Notes: generated from the sequence alone by a model not told the origin. A DNA stretch of 34,508 nt from Candidatus Dorea gallistercoris (GCA_019114065.1 DXGF01000008.1:1-34508), one strand, 5' to 3'. Positions 25,125 through 33,774 are shown, numbered from the stretch's first letter. A program made the numbers and translations.

Positions 25125-26390
25125 TCAGCCTAACTCCGCGATCCTGGAGACACCCACATAGACTTCTGAAATCTTATACCAGGTCCGATAATCTACGATG
25201 CCGGTGACCGGAAGCCCGAACAGGGACTGGATCTTCTCTACAGCGGCGGCGGTGGCCGGTCCATAGATGCCGTCGGGGGTGACGGTGGGAATGGCAGGAT
25301 ATCCTTTGTGGATCACATTGATCTCTTCCTGCATCTGGCGGACTTTGTCGCCGGTGGAACCGATCTCCAGATTGTAGCCGGGCCAGGAAGCAGGGATGCC
25401 GGAGATGGCTTCTGCTGTATTGATGTACATATCTTCCCCGTAGAAGGAACGCAGAATCTCGATGGCGCGGTAGCCCTGGTCTCCCAGGGACTTGCTGCCC
25501 CACTGAGTCATCCACCCGGGACACTGGACCTGTCTGCCGTCACAGTATTGGGTCAGGATCGGCTGGCGCACATTTGGCCGGGACAGATAGGCAGCAAAGA
25601 GCTCATCCACAATGACGGAAATGGTATCGTACACATTCCGTTCCGGAATCCATTTGTGATCAAAGGCGGTAGAAGAAGTAATGGTGAAATCATAGCCCAT
25701 ATTCCGGTACCATTCGGTATATACGCGATTTAAGGTAAAGGACATGATCGCCAGCACATTTGCCCGGATGGTCTCAGCGGGCCAGGTGGCGTAGATCTCG
25801 CTGGAGGCCACATTCTTGATATAATCCTTATATTTTACATAATAGTCTTTGGCGGTAGAATCTCTTGGACTTCCGTCATGGACCACAATGTATTCCGGCA
25901 CTACGACACGGCTTAGGACGATCTCCCCGGTCTCTGTGACAGGCTTGATCTCACTTTCCGGTATTTTCGCCGGGTAGGACCCATATAATGTATGTGCGGG
26001 AATGACAAAGACTTCCTCCTCCGGGCCGGAGGGCCGCAAGGGCCGCAGGGAAATGTTCTGGAGGGCGATGACGGCAGGAAGGATCTCCGCTCCGGCGACA
26101 CTGACAGATTCATAGCCTGGAGCCTCCACCTGAATGGTATATTCCGAGTAAGGCTGCTGCTCATTGGCTTCGTTAAGGCTGTATTCCAGAGGGGGAGCGG
26201 CCAGGTCGATGGTTTCTGTCTGGCCGGAGGAATCGGTGGTAAGCTGCTCCAGCATACTATCAGGGACTCCGGTATAGGAAATCGAGATGGTGGCGTCCGG
26301 GACCGGATAGGCTGTGGCCTGGGATGTGACGCTGACCTGGAGCTGTCCGGTTTCCTGAGAACCGGATGAAAGGGGATTGACTGCATTCAT
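25125..26390 (-). CDS. SpoIID-like protein with C-terminal peptidoglycan-binding domain
   Basis: The 421-residue product has an N-terminal beta-rich region (about 15-125) resembling carboxypeptidase regulatory-like/transthyretin folds. A SpoIID/LytB-like domain follows (about 165-315). It contains YKDYIKNVASSEIYATWPAE and a following RANVLAIMSFTLNR helix, matching the SpoIID pattern of an EMP-type loop and an A-VAARTYA helix. A PG-binding-1 domain (about 345-410) has the repeats GSTGDKVRQMQEEIN and PDGIYGPATAAAVEKIQ. SpoIID proteins are lytic transglycosylases acting on denuded peptidoglycan in sporulation. No signal peptide is visible, so export by an unusual route or an in-spore role is possible. 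The gene is alone, transcribed against rseP and away from the transglutaminase gene. Confidence 0.75.
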   Translation of the reverse strand: MNAVNPLSSGSQETGQLQVSVTSQATAYPVPDATISISYTGVPDSMLEQLTTDSSGQTETIDLAAPPLEYSLNEANEQQPYSEYTIQVEAPGYESVSVAGAEILPAVIALQNISLRPLRPSGPEEEVFVIPAHTLYGSYPAKIPESEIKPVTETGEIVLSRVVVPEYIVVHDGSPRDSTAKDYYVKYKDYIKNVASSEIYATWPAETIRANVLAIMSFTLNRVYTEWYRNMGYDFTITSSTAFDHKWIPERNVYDTISVIVDELFAAYLSRPNVRQPILTQYCDGRQVQCPGWMTQWGSKSLGDQGYRAIEILRSFYGEDMYINTAEAISGIPASWPGYNLEIGSTGDKVRQMQEEINVIHKGYPAIPTVTPDGIYGPATAAAVEKIQSLFGLPVTGIVDYRTWYKISEVYVGVSRIAELG

Positions 26391-26456
26391 AAGAACTACC
26401 TCAAAGAAACTCTATTACTGTCATGATATGAGAAAAGGAGAAAACCGTTCCCTGTA

Positions 26457-26485
26457 TTGAGAAATTTCCAGGGAAGACTTATAAT
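26457..26485 (+). promoter_or_regulatory. Sigma-A promoter of the transglutaminase gene
   Basis: TTGAGA (26457-26462) and TATAAT (26480-26485) have a 17-base spacer, close to consensus. Transcription would start near 26492, which excludes the TTG at 26494 as a useful start and points to ATG 26512 or 26530. Confidence 0.8.
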
Positions 26486-26511
26486 GAAGAAAATTGTCGA
26501 AAGGAGCAGGT

Positions 26512-27735
26512 ATGTCGAAAGGAGCAGGTATGAGACGGAGAGCGCGCAGGCGGAAAAAGGGTTGTCTGGGAGTCGCGTTTATGGCACTGGTCTTAGTGCT
26601 GCTTCTTGGCGCGGCCGTGTTTCTTATCATAGGAGAACCGAAAGAAGGGGCTGGGCTTTTCCAGGCGCGGGAAGAGGAAATCCCATACCAGGAGGTCCAA
26701 TTAGAAGAGGGAGCTCTGGATCAGAAATATTATTACGGACAGATTCCCGAGGAAGAAAGAGACGCTTATCAGGAGATCCTTCAGGGGATCCAGGAACAGA
26801 AGGAGCAGATCTATGTACACTCTGGGAACGCGGACCGGACCAACGCTTTATTCAGTCTGGTGCTGAAAGATTTCCCGGAGATCTTCTGGTGTGACGGCAG
26901 GGCAAGCGCTACCGCTTATACCGGCGGGGAAGACTATACGGTGCTGGAACCAGAGTATCTCTACAGCGGGGAGGAAAAGGAAACCAGACAGAGGGAGATT
27001 GAGGCGGCGGCAGAGGAATGGCTTGCCGGTATTTCTGCCAAGGCTGGCGATTATGAGAAGATCCAATATGTGTATGAAACGATCGTAAATACCGTTGAGT
27101 ATGATGAGAATGCCACGGATAATCAGAATATCTACAGTGTCTTTGTCAATCGAAGGTCTGTGTGCGCCGGATATTCCAAAGCGGCCCAGTATCTCCTGGA
27201 GCGGCTGGGCGTCTTCTGCACCTATGTGACGGGGAAGACGGTGGGAAACCAGAACCACGCCTGGAATCTGGTCATCTGTGAGGGGGATTACTATTACGTG
27301 GACACCACCTGGGGAGACCCGGTGTTCCAGTCGGAGGAAGGCAGCCAGGAACAAGGATATATCAACTATGATTATCTGTGCTGCAGCGATGAGGAATTGT
27401 TTCGGACCCACACGCCGGATGCTGACGTTACATTGCCAGAGTGTACCAAAATGGACTGGAATTACTATGTGGTAAATGGCATGTACTATACAGAGTATGA
27501 CGGGGAACAGATTTTAAAAGACATGAATGAAGTGATCTCCCAGGGAGGAAATCCCTCCGTATTTAAATTTTCAGATTCTCAAGTATACGAACAGGCCAAA
27601 GAGGGGATTTTTGGAGATCTGATCCAAAGGGCGGCGGATAACCTGGCCAGATGGTATGGGCTGGCTGAGGTAAGATACCGCTATCTGGACGAGGAAGCCC
27701 AGAATAAGATCACGATCTACTGGCAGTACGAATGA
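26512..27735 (+). CDS. Membrane-anchored transglutaminase-like protein
   Basis: From ATG 26512 the protein has 407 residues. A very basic N-terminus (RRRARRRKKG) is followed by one hydrophobic helix (about residues 18-42), so the bulk is extracytoplasmic. A transglutaminase/protease-like core is seen with C218 in SVCAGYSKAAQYLL, H249 in NHAWNLV and D264 in YYYVDTTWGDP, the Cys-His-Asp triad. Such bacterial proteins are thought to act as peptidases or cross-linkers at the cell surface; the substrate is unknown. The start region is an exact 18-base tandem duplication carrying two AAAGGAG sites and two ATGs (26512 and 26530). It is followed after seven bases by the prepilin-peptidase-like gene, so both are probably one operon. 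Confidence 0.82.
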   Translation: MSKGAGMRRRARRRKKGCLGVAFMALVLVLLLGAAVFLIIGEPKEGAGLFQAREEEIPYQEVQLEEGALDQKYYYGQIPEEERDAYQEILQGIQEQKEQIYVHSGNADRTNALFSLVLKDFPEIFWCDGRASATAYTGGEDYTVLEPEYLYSGEEKETRQREIEAAAEEWLAGISAKAGDYEKIQYVYETIVNTVEYDENATDNQNIYSVFVNRRSVCAGYSKAAQYLLERLGVFCTYVTGKTVGNQNHAWNLVICEGDYYYVDTTWGDPVFQSEEGSQEQGYINYDYLCCSDEELFRTHTPDADVTLPECTKMDWNYYVVNGMYYTEYDGEQILKDMNEVISQGGNPSVFKFSDSQVYEQAKEGIFGDLIQRAADNLARWYGLAEVRYRYLDEEAQNKITIYWQYE

Positions 27736-27742
27736 GAAAAGA

Positions 27743-28327
27743 ATGGAGCACAATATTTATGAGATCTACGAGAGCATCCTGCGGGCGGTGTTCTGCGCTC
27801 TGCTGACAGTGGCGGCCTGGAAGGATGGAAAGGAGCGCAGGATCCCAGACAGACTTACGGCGGCATTGGCAGGCTTTGGGATCTGGAGACTGCTGTGGAA
27901 GGCGGGCCTTTGGATAACCGGCATTTGGCCAAACGGCGGCCTGCTCTCTGGCGCTGTGGGCGGGACCGCGCAGGGAGCGGCAGGGCTGGCGGAGCATGTG
28001 TTTGGCAGCCTGGGAGGCGCGGTCTTTGGCGCCGGGATTTTCCTGGTGATCCTTTTGATCCGGCCCGGCGCCTTCGGCGGCGGGGACGTGAAGCTTCTGG
28101 CGGCCGGCGGTATCTTCCTAGAGCTGGAGCGGACGATCACAGCCTTTGGGATGAGCATCCTTCTGGCGGGAGTAGTGGAAGGCATCTGCCTGGCGGCAGG
28201 GAAGGGAAATACTGTGGGACGCAAAGGAGAGGAAGAGAGGCAGACTGCCTTTGGGCCGTTTCTTAGCGCCGGGATGATGTTGTCCTGCTTTTGGGGTGAG
28301 ATGCTGTGGAAGTGGTATGTGGGGTAG
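27743..28327 (+). CDS. Prepilin peptidase-like protein (A24 family, CpaA/TadV type)
   Basis: The 194-residue protein has about five to six hydrophobic segments. Two aspartates fit the A24 active site: D28 in KDGKERRIPD and D115 in the FGGGDVK motif, the classical GxGD. The N-terminal methyltransferase domain of full-length prepilin peptidases is missing, as in the short CpaA/TadV forms. These enzymes cleave type IV or Tad prepilin leaders on the cytosolic side of the membrane. No pilin or pilus assembly gene is nearby, so its substrates must lie elsewhere. Confidence 0.8.
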   Translation: MEHNIYEIYESILRAVFCALLTVAAWKDGKERRIPDRLTAALAGFGIWRLLWKAGLWITGIWPNGGLLSGAVGGTAQGAAGLAEHVFGSLGGAVFGAGIFLVILLIRPGAFGGGDVKLLAAGGIFLELERTITAFGMSILLAGVVEGICLAAGKGNTVGRKGEEERQTAFGPFLSAGMMLSCFWGEMLWKWYVG

Positions 28328-28365
28328 GGGCGAAAGGAAGAATCTAAGATGTTTTCTGAGTTCTG

Positions 28366-28395
28366 TTGATTTCAGAAATGATAACAGTGTATAAT
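28366..28395 (+). promoter_or_regulatory. Candidate promoter of the MNT/HEPN pair
   Basis: TTGATT (28366-28371) and TATAAT (28390-28395) are separated by 18 bases in an AT-rich gap upstream of the MNT gene. Confidence 0.55.
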
Positions 28396-28455
28396 ATTAA
28401 TAGATAAAAATCCGGTCAGAAAATGTTACTATTTCCCAAAAAGGAGAAATTCGTT

Positions 28456-28818
28456 ATGAAAGAAGGTAAATTTCAGATTAGGTCAAAACGGCAGGCGGCA
28501 GCGTTGGAATATGCGTTGGATCAGCTTCACAGAAGTGATATCGCTCCTTATATTGAAAAAGTCTACTTATATGGGAGCTGTGCAAAAGGAGAGGAAAACT
28601 GGGATTCAGATGTGGATATATTCATCCAGCTATCGGAGACATGCAGAGACCATCCTGAGATAAAAAAATGTATGATCTTGTTAAAAGGAAGTGCTTCAAC
28701 TGATAATATAGAGGATCCCGAAGCTGATCTTAAATTTGTTGTGGGTCCAGAGTGGAGACGTAATTCTATGCTTTATTATAAAAATGTCAAAAAGGACGGT
28801 GTTGAAGTATGGCCTTAA
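28456..28818 (+). CDS. MNT-type nucleotidyltransferase
   Basis: From ATG 28456 the product has 120 residues and is a minimal nucleotidyltransferase. The motif YGSCAKGEENWDSDVDIF contains G40-S41 and the metal pair D52, D54, the GSx10DxD signature of the family. Such proteins are usually paired with HEPN partners; in the studied MntA-HepT modules the MNT protein AMPylates and neutralises the HEPN RNase. An AAAAAGGAG site ten bases before 28456 favours this ATG over the one at 28423. The following HEPN frame starts ten bases before this stop. The region is AT-rich compared with its neighbours, suggesting transfer. Confidence 0.85.
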   Translation: MKEGKFQIRSKRQAAALEYALDQLHRSDIAPYIEKVYLYGSCAKGEENWDSDVDIFIQLSETCRDHPEIKKCMILLKGSASTDNIEDPEADLKFVVGPEWRRNSMLYYKNVKKDGVEVWP

Positions 28819-29251
28819 AAACTTATTTTGATTTCGCGGAGGACGATTATAAATATTTTATGGACAGTTATAACAGCGGCCTTGTAGCCAACAGTATGGG
28901 GGCAAATGCGCAGGGGATTTGCGAAAATATATGAAGCATGTGATTTCGGAATATAAAACCCTACAAACTGGAGAAGAGGCTCGGATTCAAGAATCTATAT
29001 TGAGGACCCATAGTCTGCACCGATTGATTAGATATATGAAAGATTCTATGGGTATCGAGTTTTCACAAGAAACTAGAAATAAAATGAAGATCATTGACGG
29101 ATTTTATTTTACCTGCGGGTATCCAGGGGATGACAGCATCGAAATAGATAAAGAATCTTTGGATGATTGTGCAAAAGCGATTTCCAGCTGCAGAGGGGAA
29201 ATTATAAAAATTATTCAGGAGTATGAGGAAGGCAGCCTAAAAAGTACCTAG
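28809..29251 (+). pseudogene. HEPN-domain protein, interrupted by a frameshift
   Basis: The frame starting at ATG 28809 (overlapping the MNT stop) encodes FDFAEDDYKYFMDSYNSG and ANAQGICEN, then hits TGA at 28932-28934. Shifting by one base at the A-run 28924-28927 continues as KYMKHVISEY, then RTHSLHRLIRYMKDS, and ends at TAG 29249-29251. The AQGICEKYMKH and THSLHRL patterns are typical of the HEPN family (PF05168 type). Restoring one A (four to five) gives a single protein of about 147 residues. The HEPN protein is the expected partner of the upstream MNT gene. It may be truly inactivated, a sequencing error, or expressed by slippage; the first is favoured. Confidence 0.8.
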
Positions 29252-29277
29252 AGGAAATAAGGAGTAAAAATAAAATC

Positions 29278-29306
29278 TTGAAAACCGGTTTTTTTTGTAG
29301 TATAAT
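29278..29306 (+). promoter_or_regulatory. Sigma-A promoter of carAB
   Basis: TTGAAA (29278-29283) and TATAAT (29301-29306) with a 17-base spacer form a near-perfect promoter. Transcription should begin near 29313, leaving a leader of about 130 bases before carA. Confidence 0.82.
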
Positions 29307-29358
29307 TTTTACAATTTAGGCAGGCGTGATTTGCCGGCGGGATGGATTCCAGGAGCAG

Positions 29359-29391
29359 GGCGGTTTCGTGTTTGTGCGAACTGCCTTTTTT
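29359..29391 (+). promoter_or_regulatory. Attenuator-like terminator in the carA leader
   Basis: GGCGGTTTCGTG and TGCGAACTGCC form an 11-bp stem with one bulged T and a TTTG loop, followed by six T residues (29386-29391). It lies inside the leader between the promoter and carA, as expected for transcription attenuation. The upstream stretch GATTCCAGGAGCAGGG has a loose likeness to PyrR binding loops; that link is inference. Confidence 0.6.
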
Positions 29392-29443
29392 GCGGGAATG
29401 TACGGCAGATCTGTCAATATGATCAGGGAGGAAAGACAAACCT

Positions 29444-30511
29444 ATGAAAGCATTTCTTATCTTGGAAGACGGCACAGTCTTTACCGGGACCAGCATAGGT
29501 TCCCAAAGGGAAGTGATCAGTGAGATCGTGTTCAATACCTCAATGACAGGGTATCTGGAAGTGCTCACAGACCCTTCTTACGCCGGACAAGCGGTGGTGA
29601 TGACCTATCCGCTGATCGGCAATTATGGCGTGACGCCGGACATGGAATCGAAGAAAGCCTGGCCGGATGGATATATCGTCCGGGAATTATCCCGGATGCC
29701 CAGCAATTTCCGCTGTGAGGGAAGCATCCAGGATTTCTTGGCGAAGCAGGATGTGCCGGGCATCGCCGGGATCGATACCCGGGCGCTGACCAAGATCCTC
29801 CGGGAGAAGGGGACCATGAACGGCATGATCACCACCAATGAGGATTATGAGCTGGAAGAAGTGCTCCCGAAGCTTAGAGCCTATCAGGTGGGCGATGTGG
29901 TGTCCAAGGTGACCTGCAGGGAAGCTTTCGTCCTGGAGGGAAACGGCCCCAAGGTCGCGCTGATGGATTTTGGAGCCAAGAATAATATTATCAGATCTTT
30001 ACATCAAAGAGGCTGTCAGGTGACGGTATATCCCGCGGACACGGCGGCCGAAGATATCATCAACGCCGCGCCGGACGGAATCATGTTGTCAAATGGACCG
30101 GGGGATCCGGAAACCTGTGTCTCCATCATTCGGGAAATCAAGAAGCTGTACGATACGAATATCCCTATTTTCGCAATCTGCCTTGGACATCAGCTGATGG
30201 CGCTGGCAAACGGCGGAAAGACCTATAAATTGAAATACGGCCACAGAGGCGGCAATCATCCGGTGAAGGATCTAAGCAGCGGAAGGGTCTACATTTCCTC
30301 TCAGAACCACGGGTACGCGGTGGATGCGTCCACACTGGATCCGGCCGTGGCGCAGGAAGCGTTTGTCAATGTAAATGACGGGACAAATGAAGGGATTTCC
30401 TATGTGGGGAAACGGATCTTCACGGTACAGTTCCACCCGGAGGCCTGTCCGGGGCCTCAGGACTCAGGCTACTTGTTTGACCGGTTTATGGATATGATGA
30501 AAGGAGTTTAG
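29444..30511 (+). CDS. carA: Carbamoyl-phosphate synthase small subunit
   Basis: The 355-residue product contains the small-subunit N-terminal domain (FLILEDGTVFTGTSIGS, EIVFNTSMTGYLEVLTDPSY). It is followed by a class I glutamine amidotransferase domain with the nucleophile in FAICLGHQLMALA and the late FHPEACPGP His/Glu motif. It hydrolyses glutamine and passes ammonia to CarB to make carbamoyl phosphate for pyrimidines and arginine. GGGAGG precedes the ATG. The gene is two bases from carB. Confidence 0.97.
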   Translation: MKAFLILEDGTVFTGTSIGSQREVISEIVFNTSMTGYLEVLTDPSYAGQAVVMTYPLIGNYGVTPDMESKKAWPDGYIVRELSRMPSNFRCEGSIQDFLAKQDVPGIAGIDTRALTKILREKGTMNGMITTNEDYELEEVLPKLRAYQVGDVVSKVTCREAFVLEGNGPKVALMDFGAKNNIIRSLHQRGCQVTVYPADTAAEDIINAAPDGIMLSNGPGDPETCVSIIREIKKLYDTNIPIFAICLGHQLMALANGGKTYKLKYGHRGGNHPVKDLSSGRVYISSQNHGYAVDASTLDPAVAQEAFVNVNDGTNEGISYVGKRIFTVQFHPEACPGPQDSGYLFDRFMDMMKGV

Positions 30512-30513
30512 CG

Positions 30514-33500
30514 ATGCCTAAGAATAAAGAGATCAAGAAGGTTCTGGTGATCGGCTCAGGCCCGATCGTCATCGGCCAGGCGGCGGAGTTCGACTATGCG
30601 GGGACTCAGGCCTGCCGTTCTTTGAAGGAAGAGGGACTGGAAGTGGTGCTCCTGAATTCCAATCCGGCCACCATCATGACGGACAAAGACATCGCGGACC
30701 GGGTGTACATAGAACCGCTGACGGTGGAAGTGGTGGAGCAGCTGATCTTAAAGGAGAAGCCGGACAGCGTGCTTCCTACCCTGGGAGGCCAGGCCGCTTT
30801 GAACCTGGCCATGGAGCTGGAGGAAAATGGATTTTTAAAGCGGAATCAGGTGCGGCTGATCGGAACCACTGCCGAGACCATCCGAAAAGCGGAAGACCGT
30901 CTGGAATTTAAGACCACCATGGAGAAGATCAAAGAGCCCTGCGCGGCTTCTCTGGTAGTGGAGACGGTGGAAGATGGAGTGAGATTCGCGGAGAAGATCG
31001 GCTATCCGGTGGTCCTTCGTCCTGCCTATACCCTGGGAGGAAGCGGCGGCGGGATCGCCCACAGCCGGCCGGAACTGATGGAGATCCTGGAAAACGGCCT
31101 GCGGCTTTCCCGTGTGGGACAGGTGCTGGTAGAACGGTGCATCGCCGGCTGGAAAGAGATCGAGTACGAGGTGATGCGGGACAGCAAGGGAAACTGCATC
31201 ACCGTCTGCAATATGGAAAATATCGATCCAGTGGGGGTCCATACGGGAGACAGCATTGTAGTCGCCCCCTCCCAGACGCTGGGAGACAAGGAGTATCAGA
31301 TGCTGCGGACCTCTGCCCTGAATATCATCAGCGAGCTGAATATCACGGGAGGCTGCAACGTTCAGTACGCGTTAAACCCGGAGTCCTTTGAATACTGCGT
31401 CATCGAGGTAAATCCCCGGGTCAGCCGGTCCTCCGCCCTGGCCTCCAAGGCTACCGGCTATCCGATTGCCAAGGTGGCGGCTAAGATCGCCCTGGGATAT
31501 ACCCTGGATGAGATCAAGAACGCGGTGACGAAAAAAACTTACGCCAGCTTTGAGCCCATGCTGGACTACTGTGTGGTGAAGATCCCAAGACTTCCCTTTG
31601 ACAAATTCATCAGCGCCAAGCGGACCCTGACGACCCAGATGAAGGCCACCGGGGAAGTGATGAGCATCTGCGACAATTTTGAAGGAGCCCTGATGAAAGC
31701 CATCCGTTCCCTGGAACAGCATGTGGACAGTCTGATGTCCTATGATTTCTCACATCTGGACCGGGAGGAACTGCTGGAAGAACTGGCAGTGGTGGACGAC
31801 CGACGGATCTGGAAGATCGCGGAGGCCATCCGCCAGGGCATTTCCTATGAAGAGATCCACGACGTGACCAAGATCGACCTGTGGTTTATCGATAAGATCG
31901 CCATTTTGGTGGAAATGGAGCAGAAGCTTCAGAACAGTCCTTTAAACGCGGAAACCTTAAGAGAAGCTAAGCGGATGGAATTCCCGGACAGCGTGATCGC
32001 CAGGCTTACCGGCAATACCGAGCGGCAGATCCATGATATGCGCCAGGAGTATGGCATACGGGCGGCCTACAAGATGGTAGACACCTGCGCCGCGGAGTTT
32101 GCGGCGGAGACGCCTTACTATTATTCCGTCTACGGAAGCGAAAATGAGGTGGAAGAGACCAGGGACCGGAAGAAGGTGCTGGTGCTGGGGTCTGGCCCGA
32201 TCCGTATTGGACAGGGGATCGAGTTTGATTTCTGTTCCGTCCACTGTACCTGGGCATTTGCCAAAGAGGGCTATGAGACCATCATCGTGAATAACAACCC
32301 GGAGACGGTGAGCACCGACTTTGACATTGCGGACAAGCTGTATTTCGAGCCTCTGACGCCGGAAGATGTAGAAAGCATTGTGGATCTGGAACAGCCGGAC
32401 GGGGCGGTGGTCCAGTTTGGCGGACAGACTGCCATCAAGCTGACAGAAGCTCTGATGAAGATGGGCGTGCCGATCCTGGGAACTTCCGCTGAGAATGTAG
32501 ACGCCGCGGAGGACCGGGAGCTGTTCGATCAGATCCTGGAGAAATGCGGCATCCCGCGTCCCACCGGGGGAACCGTGTATACGGCCAAGGAAGCCAAAGA
32601 GGTGGCGAACCGTCTGGGCTATCCGGTGCTGGTGCGGCCTTCCTACGTGCTGGGCGGCCAGGGGATGCAGATCGCCATCAATGACCACGATATCGATGAG
32701 TTTATCGGGATCATCAACCAGATCGCCCAGGACCACCCGATCCTGGTGGATAAATACCTTCAGGGAAAAGAAATCGAGGTAGATGCGGTCTGCGACGGAG
32801 AGGATATTGTGATCCCGGGGATCATGGAGCATATTGAGCGGTCAGGGATCCATTCTGGCGACAGCATTTCCGTGTACCCTGCCAAAACGATTTCTCAGAA
32901 GGCAAAGGAAATCATTGAAGATTATACCTGGAAGCTGGCCCGGTCCCTCCACGTGATCGGTCTGATCAACATCCAGTTCATCGTGTGCGGGGAGGATGTA
33001 TATGTGATCGAGGTGAACCCAAGATCCAGCCGGACGGTGCCTTACATCAGCAAAGTTACCGGAATCCCCATCGTGCCCTTGGCGGCCAAAGTCATTATGG
33101 GATATAAGCTAAGAGACATGGGGTATACGCCGGGGCTGCAGAAAGAAGCCGATTACTTTGCGGTCAAGATGCCTGTGTTCTCCTTTGAGAAGATCCACGA
33201 CGCGGATATCAGCCTGGGACCAGAGATGAAATCCACCGGCGAGTGCTTAGGAATCGCCAGGACCTTTGATGAGGCCCTCTATAAGGCATTCCTGGGAGCC
33301 GGGATCAAGCTGCCCAAATATAAGAACATGATCCTGACGGTGCGAGACGAAGACAAACCAGAAGCGGTAGAGATCGGACGCAGGTTCGCGGCTATCGGCT
33401 ACCGGATCTTCGCCACCAAAGGAACGGCGGACGCGCTGAGAGCGGCAGGCGTCAAAGTCAACACCGTCAGCAAGATCGAGCAGGAATCACCAAACCTGAT

Positions 33501-33711
33501 GGATTTGATCCTGGGACATAAGATCGACCTGGTCATCGACACACCGCCCCAGGGAGCCGAGCGAGCCAGAGACGGATTCATCATCCGCAGGAGCGCCATC
33601 GAGACCGGCGTCAATGTACTGACCGCTATCGACACCGCAGAGGCGCTGATCACCAGTTTAGAAAATACAGATATCCAGAAGCTGACATTGATCGATATCG
33701 CGGAGATTTAA
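30514..33711 (+). CDS. carB: Carbamoyl-phosphate synthase large subunit
   Basis: The 1065-residue product is the full-length large subunit with its internal duplication. Each half starts with the VLVIGSGPIVIGQAAEFDYA-like or VLVLGSGPIRIGQGIEFDF motif and contains an ATP-grasp domain (for example RPAYTLGGSGGGIA and RPSYVLGGQGM). The C-terminal part is the MGS-like regulatory domain (about 930-1065), including the DTPPQGAERARDGFIIRR region. It makes carbamoyl phosphate from bicarbonate, ATP and ammonia. AAAGGAG overlapping the carA stop serves as its ribosome binding site. Confidence 0.98.
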   Translation: MPKNKEIKKVLVIGSGPIVIGQAAEFDYAGTQACRSLKEEGLEVVLLNSNPATIMTDKDIADRVYIEPLTVEVVEQLILKEKPDSVLPTLGGQAALNLAMELEENGFLKRNQVRLIGTTAETIRKAEDRLEFKTTMEKIKEPCAASLVVETVEDGVRFAEKIGYPVVLRPAYTLGGSGGGIAHSRPELMEILENGLRLSRVGQVLVERCIAGWKEIEYEVMRDSKGNCITVCNMENIDPVGVHTGDSIVVAPSQTLGDKEYQMLRTSALNIISELNITGGCNVQYALNPESFEYCVIEVNPRVSRSSALASKATGYPIAKVAAKIALGYTLDEIKNAVTKKTYASFEPMLDYCVVKIPRLPFDKFISAKRTLTTQMKATGEVMSICDNFEGALMKAIRSLEQHVDSLMSYDFSHLDREELLEELAVVDDRRIWKIAEAIRQGISYEEIHDVTKIDLWFIDKIAILVEMEQKLQNSPLNAETLREAKRMEFPDSVIARLTGNTERQIHDMRQEYGIRAAYKMVDTCAAEFAAETPYYYSVYGSENEVEETRDRKKVLVLGSGPIRIGQGIEFDFCSVHCTWAFAKEGYETIIVNNNPETVSTDFDIADKLYFEPLTPEDVESIVDLEQPDGAVVQFGGQTAIKLTEALMKMGVPILGTSAENVDAAEDRELFDQILEKCGIPRPTGGTVYTAKEAKEVANRLGYPVLVRPSYVLGGQGMQIAINDHDIDEFIGIINQIAQDHPILVDKYLQGKEIEVDAVCDGEDIVIPGIMEHIERSGIHSGDSISVYPAKTISQKAKEIIEDYTWKLARSLHVIGLINIQFIVCGEDVYVIEVNPRSSRTVPYISKVTGIPIVPLAAKVIMGYKLRDMGYTPGLQKEADYFAVKMPVFSFEKIHDADISLGPEMKSTGECLGIARTFDEALYKAFLGAGIKLPKYKNMILTVRDEDKPEAVEIGRRFAAIGYRIFATKGTADALRAAGVKVNTVSKIEQESPNLMDLILGHKIDLVIDTPPQGAERARDGFIIRRSAIETGVNVLTAIDTAEALITSLENTDIQKLTLIDIAEI

Positions 33712-33714
33712 TTT

Positions 33715-33774
33715 AATTCAGGACGTAATTCAATTCAGGACGTAGCAAACTTTCAAAAGGCTACGTCCTGAATT
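33715..33774 (+). terminator. Palindromic repeat/terminator-like hairpin after carB
   Basis: AATTCAGGACGTAGC (33732-33746) pairs perfectly over 15 bp with GCTACGTCCTGAATT (33760-33774) around a 13-base loop. A direct copy of the first 13 bases lies just upstream (33715-33727). The stem is followed by GCGTTTTGCC, a weak U-tract. It probably ends the carAB transcript, but the extra copy makes it unusual. Confidence 0.6.

Noticed and set aside
29248-29568. Minus-strand frame overlapping the carA promoter and start
   Set aside because: Covers the promoter, leader hairpin and first carA codons, has no homology and no ribosome binding site; treated as a shadow.
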